NCBI RefSeq assembly: GCF_001442615.1
Contig: NZ_LMXN01000004.1
Coordinates: forward strand, 1 to 64,000
Direction: 5' to 3'
DNA length: 64,000 nucleotides
DNA from: Algoriphagus resistens
Lineage (GTDB): Bacteria; Bacteroidota; Bacteroidia; Cytophagales; Cyclobacteriaceae
Each line of letters starts with the position of its first letter. Positions within the stretch are counted from its first letter, which is position 1. Made by a program: the position numbers and the translations under genes. The notes beneath the pieces were generated by a model. It saw nothing but the letters and a program-made list of their open reading frames with translations, was not told the DNA's origin and made no database searches. Of this stretch, positions 5,828-14,516 are shown one piece after another.

Positions 5828-7990
5828 TTATCTAAGAAAAAGCATTTCTCTGTACTTCACCAATGGCCATGATTCATCATCCACCAGAAGCTCCAATTTG
5901 TCCACAGCGTAGCGGATTTTATCAAAGTAAGCTTCTTTGACATCAGTCTGGTAGCCCTTGGCCATTTTCACAATATCTTCCTCTTTGTTAAGTTTCTTAC
6001 GGGCCTCCACCATTGCAGTGATATTGGACTTCAAAGACTCTATGTGCTTAGATACTTCTTTGATCGTCTCTACTGCTGCGGTATTATCCAATCCTAGCCC
6101 TTTCAGGCCATTTGCATTTTGGATGATTTTGTTTTGGTATAGAATAGCAGTTGGGATGATATGATTCAATGCCAAATCTCCCATCACACGGCCTTCAATC
6201 TGAATTTTCTTAATAAAGCTCTCAAGCATGATCTCATGGCGGGCATGAACTTCAATGCCGTTCATTACATTATGTCTTTCGAAAAGCTCTTTTGTGGCTT
6301 TATTAGCATACACGTCCAAAGCGGACGGAGTTGATTTCAAGTTGGACAAACCTCTTTTTTGTGCTTCTGCTGCCCACTCGTCAGAGTATCCATCACCTTC
6401 AAAGCGAACCTTCTTGCTATCCTTGATATATTTTCTCAATACATTGACGATCGCAATTTTCTTCTCTTTGCCTGCGTTCATTTCCTTCTCAATGTCCTTG
6501 GTCATTTCTGCCAATACATCCGCCACGATCACGTTCAATACAGTCATTGGTCCCGCTACGTTAGCCTGCGAGCCTACTGCACGGAATTCAAATTTGTTAC
6601 CTGTGAAAGCAAACGGGGAAGTTCTGTTTCTGTCGGTGTTGTCAAGGATGATCTCAGGAATCTTGGAGATACCCAATTTCATATACATGTTGTCACCCTT
6701 CTCGATTTTGATGTTCCCGTTTTTCTCAAGCTCATTCAAAACCTCGGTAAGTGTAGCTCCCAAGAATACAGAGATAATAGCCGGAGGAGCTTCATTAGCT
6801 CCAAGGCGGTGATCATTACCCGCAGAAGCAATACTTGCTCTTAATAGATCGGAGTGATCATAGACAGCTTTAATAGTCGCTACCAAGAACGTAAGGAATT
6901 GAAGATTTTCTCTTGCGGAATTGCTTGGCTGGAAAAGGTTGACTCCTGTATCGGTGATCAAAGACCAGTTATTGTGTTTACCGCTGCCGTTTACTCCTGC
7001 AAATGGCTTTTCATGAAGAAGTACTTTCAAATCGTGTCTTTCAGCAACTTTGTCCATCACATCCATCAACAGCTGATTGTGATCAGTTGCTTTGTTGATT
7101 TCTTCAAACAAAGGAGCAACTTCAAACTGGCCTGGGGCAACTTCGTTATGTCTGGTCATAACAGGAATACCAAGCTTAAGTGCTTCGTTCTCGAAGTCGA
7201 CCATAAAATCCTTCACCCGAGTAGGAATAGAACCGAAATAGTGGTCATCCAATTGCTGACCTCTAGCTGGGCTATGTCCATAAACAGTTCTCCCTCCCAT
7301 TACCAGATCTGGTCTTGCTGCGAAAAGCGCTTTATCGATCACAAAATACTCCTGCTCTACACCTAGAGAAGGCTGTACTTTGCGTACATTTCTGTCAAAT
7401 AACTGGCAGATATTTACTGCTGCATCATTGATTGCTTCAATTGATTTCAACAATGGAGTTTTGTAATCCAATGCTTCTCCTGTATAGGAAACGAAGATAG
7501 TAGGTATACAAAGGGTGTTTTCGAAGATGAAAATCGGAGATGTAGGATCCCAAGCCGTGTATCCTCTAGCTTCAAAAGTTGAGCGGATACCGCCATTTGG
7601 GAAAGATGACGCATCCGGTTCTTGCTGTACAAGGGCGCTACCTTTGAACTTCTCCAAACCTCCCAATGCATCAAAAAACGAATCATGCTTCTCTGCCGTA
7701 GAGCCTGTAAGTGGCTGAAACCAGTGCGTATAATGTGTTACTCCTTTGGACAATGCCCAAGTTTTTACAGCTGAGGCTACTTCTTCGGCAGTTGCAGCAT
7801 CAATCTTGGTTCCTTTATCAATCGCTTCCATAACTCTTTTATAAGCTGAAGGAGCCAAAGACACTTTCATTTGAGCTGTGCCAAATGTGTTGGTACCAAA
7901 AAAGTCTGAGATTTTGTTGGATGGTGCTTTAACAGTTACTCGCTGTCTTGTTTGCACCATTGCTAAGGCTTGTTGTCTGAGTGTTGCCAT
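5828..7990 (-). CDS. glnN: Glutamine synthetase, type III (GlnN)
   Basis: ATP-dependent ligation of ammonia to glutamate. 720 residues from ATG 7990; a GTG ten codons upstream is open but MATLRQQAL is the usual family start. Type III hallmarks: the long subunit (about 700-730 residues against about 450 in type I) and family motifs PSLGVEQEYFVID (about 213-225), FAGVNGSGKHNNWS (about 330-344, substrate and metal site), GNDHRLGANEAPPA and NRTSPFAFTGNKFEFR. It is a single-gene unit with its own terminator and no glnB/amtB beside it. Divergent from mtaB. Very confident. Confidence 0.97.
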   Translation of the reverse strand: MATLRQQALAMVQTRQRVTVKAPSNKISDFFGTNTFGTAQMKVSLAPSAYKRVMEAIDKGTKIDAATAEEVASAVKTWALSKGVTHYTHWFQPLTGSTAEKHDSFFDALGGLEKFKGSALVQQEPDASSFPNGGIRSTFEARGYTAWDPTSPIFIFENTLCIPTIFVSYTGEALDYKTPLLKSIEAINDAAVNICQLFDRNVRKVQPSLGVEQEYFVIDKALFAARPDLVMGGRTVYGHSPARGQQLDDHYFGSIPTRVKDFMVDFENEALKLGIPVMTRHNEVAPGQFEVAPLFEEINKATDHNQLLMDVMDKVAERHDLKVLLHEKPFAGVNGSGKHNNWSLITDTGVNLFQPSNSARENLQFLTFLVATIKAVYDHSDLLRASIASAGNDHRLGANEAPPAIISVFLGATLTEVLNELEKNGNIKIEKGDNMYMKLGISKIPEIILDNTDRNRTSPFAFTGNKFEFRAVGSQANVAGPMTVLNVIVADVLAEMTKDIEKEMNAGKEKKIAIVNVLRKYIKDSKKVRFEGDGYSDEWAAEAQKRGLSNLKSTPSALDVYANKATKELFERHNVMNGIEVHARHEIMLESFIKKIQIEGRVMGDLALNHIIPTAILYQNKIIQNANGLKGLGLDNTAAVETIKEVSKHIESLKSNITAMVEARKKLNKEEDIVKMAKGYQTDVKEAYFDKIRYAVDKLELLVDDESWPLVKYREMLFLR

Positions 7991-8167
7991 TTCTACAATA
8001 TGTGGTTTAAAATTATACACACAAAAATAGAAAAATATGTATTCGAAAATGCTTTAGACTAATTTTTGACCTCTTTTTTCGAAAAAATTACACTTTTTTC
8101 AATAAATCATGGTAAAAAGGCACCGTTTTCAGGAAAATTTAGTGAATTCAGAGAGAAAATTGGAGAA

Positions 8168-8197
8168 TTGAAAACAAGCGAAGATTAATTACCTTTG
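8168..8197 (+). promoter_or_regulatory. Bacteroidota-type promoter of mtaB
   Basis: TTG at 8168-8170 and TACCTTTG at 8190-8197 are separated by 19 bases, a close match to the Bacteroidota sigma-A pattern TTG-N19-TAnnTTTG. Transcription would start near 8204, leaving a leader of about 20 bases before the GTG start. Confidence 0.7.
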
Positions 8198-8222
8198 CAA
8201 TCTCATTGTCAGAAGCGTAATT

Positions 8223-9542
8223 GTGAAAAAAGTAGCCTTTTATACACTAGGGTGTAAGCTAAATTTCTCTGAAACCTCCACTATCAGTCGCCAATTTGAA
8301 GAAAAGGGCTATTTGAAAGTCGATTTCCAGGAAAATCCCGACATTTTCATTATCAATACCTGCTCGGTTACCGAGAATGCGGATAAGAAGTGTAAGAAGA
8401 TTGTAAAGGAGGCCAAAAGAATATCCCCAAATTCCTATGTAACTATAATAGGATGCTATGCTCAGTTAAAACCTAAAGAAATTTCAGAAATAGTAGGTGT
8501 GGATGCTGTCCTTGGTGCTGCTGAGAAATTCCGGCTGATTGAACTTCTGGATGATTTTGCCAAAGCCCAAGAAACAAAAGTCCTGGCTTCTGAGATCCAG
8601 GAAGCAACTGTCTTCAATAATGCCTATTCTATCAATGATCGCACAAGAACATTCCTGAAAGTTCAGGATGGCTGCAATTACGGTTGTGCATTCTGTACCA
8701 TTCCCCTGGCACGTGGCAAGAGCCGAAGCAACACAATAGAAAGTGTATTGCAGTCTGCCCGCGAGATTGCCGCAACAGATGTCAAGGAGATCGTATTGAC
8801 AGGCGTAAACATCGGTGATTTTGGAATTGTAGATGGCAAGAGAAATGAGCGATTTGCGGATTTAGTTTATGCGCTTGACGAGGTAGAAGGTATAAATCGA
8901 CTGAGGATTTCTTCCATTGAGCCCAACTTGCTCACCAACGAGATCATCAGCTTCGCTGCCCAATCCAAGAGATTTGTACCGCATTTTCATGTCCCTCTTC
9001 AATCTGGCTCCAACACCATTTTAAGAAAAATGGGCAGAAGATACCTTCGTGAGCTGTATGTAGATAGAGTGACCAAAATCAAAACGCTCATGCCACATGC
9101 TTGCATAGGGGTAGATGTAATTGTGGGCTTCCCCGGCGAGACAGATGAGCTTTTTCTAGAGACTTATAATTTCTTGAATGAGCTTGATGTTTCTTACCTG
9201 CACGTATTTACTTATTCAGAAAGAGCCAATACCAGAGCGGCAGAAATGGACGGGATTGTTCCTATTAAAAAAAGAAATGAGCGCTCAAAAATGCTCCGGA
9301 TTCTCTCGGAGAAAAAGAGAAGGAAATTCTATACTGAGAACCTTGGAAAAACCTTCACCGTCCTATTCGAAGAAGATATACAAGATGGTAAAATCCATGG
9401 CTTCACAGAAAACTACATACGTGTCGCTGCCAAGTATGACCCCATGCTGATCAATGAATTAAAATCAGCAACCCTTGATCAGATCAATGATAAAGGAAAT
9501 GTAGAAGTGCTGGAACCTGAAATGGTCTACGACAAGCATTAA
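8223..9542 (+). CDS. mtaB: tRNA t6A37 methylthiotransferase MtaB
   Basis: Radical SAM enzyme adding a methylthio group to t6A at position 37 of tRNAs that read ANN codons. 439 residues from GTG 8223. N-terminal UPF0004 domain with cluster cysteines C11 (LGCKLN), C47 (NTCSVT) and C78 (GCYAQ); radical SAM motif CNYGCAFC (C151, C155, C158); C-terminal TRAM-like domain (about 375-435). The LGCKLNFSE start distinguishes MtaB from MiaB and RimO. A well-formed promoter lies just upstream. Confidence 0.95.
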   Translation: MKKVAFYTLGCKLNFSETSTISRQFEEKGYLKVDFQENPDIFIINTCSVTENADKKCKKIVKEAKRISPNSYVTIIGCYAQLKPKEISEIVGVDAVLGAAEKFRLIELLDDFAKAQETKVLASEIQEATVFNNAYSINDRTRTFLKVQDGCNYGCAFCTIPLARGKSRSNTIESVLQSAREIAATDVKEIVLTGVNIGDFGIVDGKRNERFADLVYALDEVEGINRLRISSIEPNLLTNEIISFAAQSKRFVPHFHVPLQSGSNTILRKMGRRYLRELYVDRVTKIKTLMPHACIGVDVIVGFPGETDELFLETYNFLNELDVSYLHVFTYSERANTRAAEMDGIVPIKKRNERSKMLRILSEKKRRKFYTENLGKTFTVLFEEDIQDGKIHGFTENYIRVAAKYDPMLINELKSATLDQINDKGNVEVLEPEMVYDKH

Positions 9543-9602
9543 ACAGAATAAAATTTTATCTCTGGAATTTAAACAACTTTTTAGCCGGATCGTTACTGTG
9601 TT

Positions 9603-9956
9603 ATGGGCTCTTTATTTAAACCAGAGGGAAGAATCACCAGAAGAATGTATCTGGTGATGTTTATTGTATTTTACTTTATCAATATCCTGTGCCTGATGTT
9701 GCTTTGGGATAGTTTCCAAACACAGTCATGGGCAATTTTTTACGGAGCCGGAACAGCCCTCATTGCATCCATATGCATCTTGTTAATCCAAGCAATCAAA
9801 AGACTTCACGATATAGGCATGGATTGGAAATATGCACTTTATTTGCTGATACCTCCACCTGTCAATTTTATAGGGTTTATCTGGCTGGCTGCAAAAAAAG
9901 GGCAAGAAGGAGTTAATAAATATGGCCCTGATCCAAGAAAAACCGATCTCTTTTAA
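9603..9956 (+). CDS. DUF805 family membrane protein
   Basis: 117 residues with the DUF805 pattern: GRITRRMYLVMFIV at the start, three or four membrane helices (about 16-36, 45-66, 78-98), RLHDIGMDWKYAL in the middle loop and a Gly/Asn/Tyr/Pro end (GVNKYGPDPR). The function of the family is unknown. It starts 60 bases after mtaB and may be co-transcribed with it. Confidence 0.88.
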   Translation: MGSLFKPEGRITRRMYLVMFIVFYFINILCLMLLWDSFQTQSWAIFYGAGTALIASICILLIQAIKRLHDIGMDWKYALYLLIPPPVNFIGFIWLAAKKGQEGVNKYGPDPRKTDLF

Positions 9957-10120
9957 AATTTTCAAAAATTAATTTGCCATACTATGGGCTATACCACCAA
10001 CGAAACAACTTTTTGCCTGACGCTTTTTTATTATTGACATAGGATAGACGGGAAACTCTAAAGTTTCGGGAATTATCCCCATCATTTTTCTAAATTCAAA
10101 TCGGATAAAAAAAACTACTG

Positions 10121-12133
10121 GTGGAAGATTCAAATAAAATCGCTTTAGTTCGTCAAGAACCCTGGCTTGCTCAATACGAACCCCAAATCCAGCGAAGGTT
10201 TAATCGTTATAGGGAGGCTCTAAGAGAAATCGAGGATTTCAGCGGTAATATCATCGAATATGCCTCTGTCCATACGTATTACGGGATACATTTTGAATCC
10301 TGGAGAAAAGGCTGGGTATATCGTGAATGGGCTCCGGCAGCGAAGCAACTCTATTTAGTAGGTGAATTCAATGACTGGAACAGAAGCTCTCATCCCATGA
10401 AAAAAAGTCCACGCGGAGACTGGGAGATTTTTCTGCCCTTTGAGCAATACAAAGACACCTTTATACATGCTAGCAAGGTAAAAGTTCATGTGGTGACTGA
10501 AAACAGCGCTTTGGACAGAATTCCTGCTTATATCCGGAGAGTTGTCCAAGATGAGCTAACCCATGACGTGGCGGGCCAACTTTGGTTTGTCAAAGATTTT
10601 CAATGGACAGACGGCTCCTTTACTACAGAGAATAGCCTGAAACAACCCCTCATTTATGAATGCCATATTGGAATGTCTCAGGAAAAATTCGGGGTTGGCA
10701 CCTATAAAGAATTCGAAGAACTTACACTTCCAAGAATTAAAGCTGCCGGATATAATACCATCCAGCTCATGGCCGTAATGGAACACCCGTATTATGGATC
10801 CTTCGGCTATCATGTTTCCAATTTCTTTGCACCTACCTCACGATTCGGAACTCCGGAAGAATTAAAATCCCTGATCAATAAAGCACACGAAACAGGACTT
10901 GCAGTAGTCATGGACATTGTGCATTCCCATGCGATCAAAAATATCAATGAAGGGCTGAATGAGTTTGACGGGAGTGATAATCAATACTTTCATCCGGGGG
11001 AGAAGGGTTATCATGAAGCCTGGGATTCCAAAGTTTTCGATTATGCCAAACGTGAAGTACAGCAGTTTTTACTTTCAAATATCCGCTATTGGTTGGAAGA
11101 ATTCCATTTTGACGGTTTCCGATTTGATGGGGTGACCTCTATTATGTATTCCCATCATGGTCTCTTCATGGATTTTGACTCCGTAGATTTGTATTTCGAT
11201 CAAAATGTGGATGAGGATGCGATTTTGTATCTACAACTGGCAAATACATTAATTCATCAGCTCAAACCCAAGCGCATATCCATCGCCGAAGATATGAGTG
11301 GCATGCCTGGACTGGCCAGGCCGATTGCAGAAGGGGGAGTAGGATTTGACTTCCGGATGGCAATGGGAGTACCGGACTTTTGGATCAAAACGCTGAAACA
11401 TAAACAAGATGAGGAGTGGGATATGTTTGAACTGTGGCATCAGCTGACCAACCGGCCGGCAGCCGAGCGATCCATAGGCTATGCAGAAAGTCACGACCAA
11501 GCTCTGGTAGGTGACCAGACACTAGCTTTCCGACTCATGGATAAGGAAATGTACTTTTCCATGTCTCTGCTTCAGCAAAACCTGATTGTAGATCGTGGAA
11601 TCGCTCTCCATAAACTGATCCGGTTGATCACACTTACACTAGGCGGTGAGGGCTATCTGAATTTTATTGGGAATGAGTTTGGCCACCCAGACTGGGTAGA
11701 TTTTCCCAGAGAGGGAAATGACTGGAGCTATCAGTATGCCCGGAGGCAATGGTCACTGGTCGATGACCCATTGCTAAGATACGGACACTTAGGCGCTTGG
11801 GACCATGCTATCATCAAGCTTGCAAACGACTACCAACTCCTCTCTTCCGCTCCCGCAGATCAGCTCCATCTTGATCCTGACAAAAAAATCCTTGCCTATG
11901 AGCGGGCTGGATTGGTTTTCATCTTTTCCTTCCACCCTACCGAGTCATTTTTTGGATTGCCTGTGCGCATCAAAGAAGCAGGTAAATACAAAATCTTACT
12001 GAATTCCGACCAGAAGGATTTCAGTGGTTTCGAGCGGCTTGATCAACGCATAATTTATCCTGCAGATGAGCATCATTGCGTCAACTTATATTTGCCTAAC
12101 CGAACCGCGATTGTACTTAAGAAAGTGACATGA
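10121..12133 (+). CDS. glgB: 1,4-alpha-glucan (glycogen) branching enzyme, GH13
   Basis: Transfers an alpha-1,4 glucan segment to form an alpha-1,6 branch. 670 residues from GTG 10121. CBM48-like N-terminal module (WVYREWAPAAKQLYLVGEFNDWN, about 66-88), then a GH13 barrel with nucleophile Asp in FDGFRFDGV (about 330-337), acid Glu in SIAEDMSG (about 387-394) and transition-state Asp in ESHDQ (about 457), then a C-terminal all-beta domain. The sequence is of the eukaryotic-like GH13_8 type rather than E. coli GlgB type. It is not next to glgA or glgC, so its partner genes lie outside the window. Confidence 0.93.
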   Translation: MEDSNKIALVRQEPWLAQYEPQIQRRFNRYREALREIEDFSGNIIEYASVHTYYGIHFESWRKGWVYREWAPAAKQLYLVGEFNDWNRSSHPMKKSPRGDWEIFLPFEQYKDTFIHASKVKVHVVTENSALDRIPAYIRRVVQDELTHDVAGQLWFVKDFQWTDGSFTTENSLKQPLIYECHIGMSQEKFGVGTYKEFEELTLPRIKAAGYNTIQLMAVMEHPYYGSFGYHVSNFFAPTSRFGTPEELKSLINKAHETGLAVVMDIVHSHAIKNINEGLNEFDGSDNQYFHPGEKGYHEAWDSKVFDYAKREVQQFLLSNIRYWLEEFHFDGFRFDGVTSIMYSHHGLFMDFDSVDLYFDQNVDEDAILYLQLANTLIHQLKPKRISIAEDMSGMPGLARPIAEGGVGFDFRMAMGVPDFWIKTLKHKQDEEWDMFELWHQLTNRPAAERSIGYAESHDQALVGDQTLAFRLMDKEMYFSMSLLQQNLIVDRGIALHKLIRLITLTLGGEGYLNFIGNEFGHPDWVDFPREGNDWSYQYARRQWSLVDDPLLRYGHLGAWDHAIIKLANDYQLLSSAPADQLHLDPDKKILAYERAGLVFIFSFHPTESFFGLPVRIKEAGKYKILLNSDQKDFSGFERLDQRIIYPADEHHCVNLYLPNRTAIVLKKVT

Positions 12134-12334
12134 GGCCTTAAGCCTCCAACCTCATATTGAGGAAAATTGCTCTCACTTATAAACAAAAAACTCTTTTTAG
12201 AACAAAGCACAAAATCGTTCGGCTGAATTAATCAGCGTTCACTCTTCCAAAAACGGCATTTTTTTCCATTCTGACTTTCTATTTCTCATGGTATAAAGTT
12301 TGGCTATGTCAAGTCACCCCTAACTGATATTGCC

Positions 12335-13279
12335 ATGAAAAAGAAAAGTGAAAGACTAGCGAAAGAAACCCTTACCAGGGTAATCGGTGAATACCCCGCG
12401 GAACCAAACAATCAAACCCCCGGTCCTTACCTGCTGGTAAGTGGGGGAATACATGGAAATGAGCCAAGTGGCGTCTTGGCCTTGCAGCGCGTTTTCAGAA
12501 AACTTCAAACGACGGAACCTCTACTGAAAGGTAAAATAGTAGGTGTAGCCGGGAATATTGTTGCCTTAAAAAAAGGAGTCCGTCTTATTGACAGGGATCT
12601 TAATAGAATCTGCACATTGGATAATGAAAAGCAACTGAAAGCAGGAAAGAAGATGGACTTCCATGAGGCTTCTGAGTTTAATGAATTGTTAAAAATCGTA
12701 GAAAAGCTCGAAAACGAAGAATTTAATACATCTTTCCATTTCATGGATTTGCACACCACATCCTCAACTACTGCTCCGTATATCAGTGTAAATCGTAACG
12801 AAAGCAGTTTTAAATTTGCCAAGCAGATGCCCTTGCCGGTAGTAAAGGGGATTGAGAAATACATTCCGGGACACTTCGACCATTATCAGACACTCAAAGG
12901 TCACATTGGTTTTACCATGGAAGCTGGACAGCATGACGATCCTACATCAGTAGATTACCACGAAGCCGCGATCTGGGTGATTTTGGTGGATACTGGAATG
13001 CTGGAAAAATCAGCCATACCTTATAAAGATTATTATAAGACACTGGAAAGTGCCTCACCCACTAATGACAATTTTGAGGTGATTTACAGACAGGAAATCA
13101 GTGAAGATCATTACTTCAGAATGGATCCAGGCTATGCAAATTTCACCAAAATCAACAAGGGGCAGCGATTGGCCTGCCTTGATGGAGAAACAATCAAATC
13201 AGATACTAGTGGGCGTGTGTTCCTTCCATTGTATCAGAATCAAGGCTCGGACGGTTTTTTTATAGTCAAACCTGTATGA
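12335..13279 (+). CDS. Succinylglutamate desuccinylase/aspartoacylase-family protein (M14-like)
   Basis: 314 residues with a zinc-carboxypeptidase (M14-like) fold: GGIHGNEPSG gives ligands H40 and E43, and FMDLHTTSS gives the third ligand His near 140. The catalytic Glu is probably in FTMEAGQHDD (about 190-199). The C-terminal ~60 residues form the beta domain seen in AstE/AspA proteins. The substrate is unknown; no arginine-succinyltransferase (ast) genes are nearby, so it is unlikely to be a true AstE. It converges on the GshB-like ATP-grasp gene, and QEGLA metallopeptidase plus ATP-grasp genes are frequent neighbours of such enzymes in my recollection. Confidence 0.85.
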   Translation: MKKKSERLAKETLTRVIGEYPAEPNNQTPGPYLLVSGGIHGNEPSGVLALQRVFRKLQTTEPLLKGKIVGVAGNIVALKKGVRLIDRDLNRICTLDNEKQLKAGKKMDFHEASEFNELLKIVEKLENEEFNTSFHFMDLHTTSSTTAPYISVNRNESSFKFAKQMPLPVVKGIEKYIPGHFDHYQTLKGHIGFTMEAGQHDDPTSVDYHEAAIWVILVDTGMLEKSAIPYKDYYKTLESASPTNDNFEVIYRQEISEDHYFRMDPGYANFTKINKGQRLACLDGETIKSDTSGRVFLPLYQNQGSDGFFIVKPV

Positions 13280-13328
13280 AATTTTGTATGGCTACCGGCA
13301 ATGATGCCAGTAACCTGAATTCCATATC

Positions 13329-13400
13329 AAAAAAAGGCTGTCTTCTATACTGTACCAAGAATATCTGACACTTTATGGCCCTAGTCTATGGAAGCAGCCT
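13329..13400 (-). terminator. Possible terminator of the ATP-grasp gene
   Basis: On the minus strand AGGCTG-CTTCC-ATA (13400-13387) can pair with TATAGAAGACAGCCT near 13348-13334, with a long loop, followed by a run of seven T. The pairing is imperfect and the loop long, so this is tentative. Confidence 0.35.
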
Positions 13401-13423
13401 CTATTTTGTTTTCCGACGAATGC

Positions 13424-14467
13424 TTACAGATTTAGAGTTGCCAAAAAAGCATTGGGAAGTTTTCCGTCATACTGCTTTTGATATTCTACTTTTCTTTCCA
13501 GAGCACGTATTATTTCAGCACCAAAATCCACACCTTCAAGCCTATTCATGGCATTGATAGCACCTGGGCTGTCTAGATTAAGCTCCATGATTTTGTCCCC
13601 CACAATATCAATCCCTGCCAGAAACATCCCATCCTGCACCAATTTTGGTCCGACTATATCGCATAACATCCTTACTTCATCGGTAATCTCGGCATGAATA
13701 GCTTCACCTCCTGTGTGCAGGTTACTTCTGATATCGTTATCATTTTTGCGATTGACTGCAGCTACTTTTCCCTTTATTTCCAGGATTTTACCATTCATCA
13801 TGATCACTCGTATATCTCCGTTTTTTGCCGCAGGCAAGTATTGCTGGGCGATCACAAAACCATACCGGTTGATTGTTTCCACGATTTGGTTAAGGTTCTT
13901 ATCATTGTCAACTAAAAAAACATCCTTGCCACCAGAACCCTGAAGTGGCTTCAGCACAACTTTCCTTTTTTCTTTTTTATAGAACTCCTTGATTTCTTCT
14001 GCGTCCCGGCTTATGATGGTTCTTGGCCTTACTGTTTCCGGAAAATGCTGGAAGTACATCTTATTAAAAGAAGACATCAAAGCATAAGGATCATTCACTA
14101 CAAGAACTCCATTTGCCAAAGCAATCTGACCGAAGACCATCCCCGCAGTCTGTGCCCATGCTCTCTCACCAAACTCTTCACAGGGATTGCTCCTCAGAAA
14201 AAGCACATCCAGGTCATCAGAGGAAATATGTATACGTTCAATTTCGGGACTGTGAATAGCTTCAATATATTTATCCAAATTGCGGAACTTCGTTTTAGGG
14301 GCTTTCACAGCAATAGCCCCCATTTTACCATCTTCCAGATAGCATAGTTGGCCTACACTGATGATATATACCTCATGCTCTCTGCGGAGGGCTGCTGAAG
14401 ACAGCATTGTGGTACTGTATCCTGCCGTCTCGGTTTCTATTTGATTTACTACAAATCCAATTTTCAT
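13424..14467 (-). CDS. GshB-like ATP-grasp ligase
   Basis: 347 residues. ATP-grasp enzymes join a carboxylate to an amine through an acyl phosphate. The N-terminal domain starts MKIGFVVNQIE; the ATP-grasp core has KVVLKPLQGSGGKDVF (about 168-183) and the metal site IMELNLDSPGAIN (about 291-303). Length and layout match bacterial glutathione synthetase, but no gamma-glutamylcysteine synthetase gene is nearby and Bacteroidota rarely use the GshA/GshB pair, so the substrate may differ. It lies 49 bases downstream of the QEGLA peptidase gene and is probably co-transcribed with it. Confidence 0.85.
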   Translation of the reverse strand: MKIGFVVNQIETETAGYSTTMLSSAALRREHEVYIISVGQLCYLEDGKMGAIAVKAPKTKFRNLDKYIEAIHSPEIERIHISSDDLDVLFLRSNPCEEFGERAWAQTAGMVFGQIALANGVLVVNDPYALMSSFNKMYFQHFPETVRPRTIISRDAEEIKEFYKKEKRKVVLKPLQGSGGKDVFLVDNDKNLNQIVETINRYGFVIAQQYLPAAKNGDIRVIMMNGKILEIKGKVAAVNRKNDNDIRSNLHTGGEAIHAEITDEVRMLCDIVGPKLVQDGMFLAGIDIVGDKIMELNLDSPGAINAMNRLEGVDFGAEIIRALERKVEYQKQYDGKLPNAFLATLNL

Positions 14468-14516
14468 TTTTGTGGTGATTAGTGTTAATAGCCAGCTGGC
14501 TAGTTCGGATAAATGG

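Noticed and set aside
6255-6812. 185-codon plus-strand open frame inside glnN
   Set aside because: Antisense shadow of a highly conserved type III glutamine synthetase gene; its residues show no family and its codons follow the glnN frame.
12127-12150. Inverted repeat GAGGC/GCCTC after glgB
   Set aside because: Short stem with no T-run on either strand; too weak to call a terminator.
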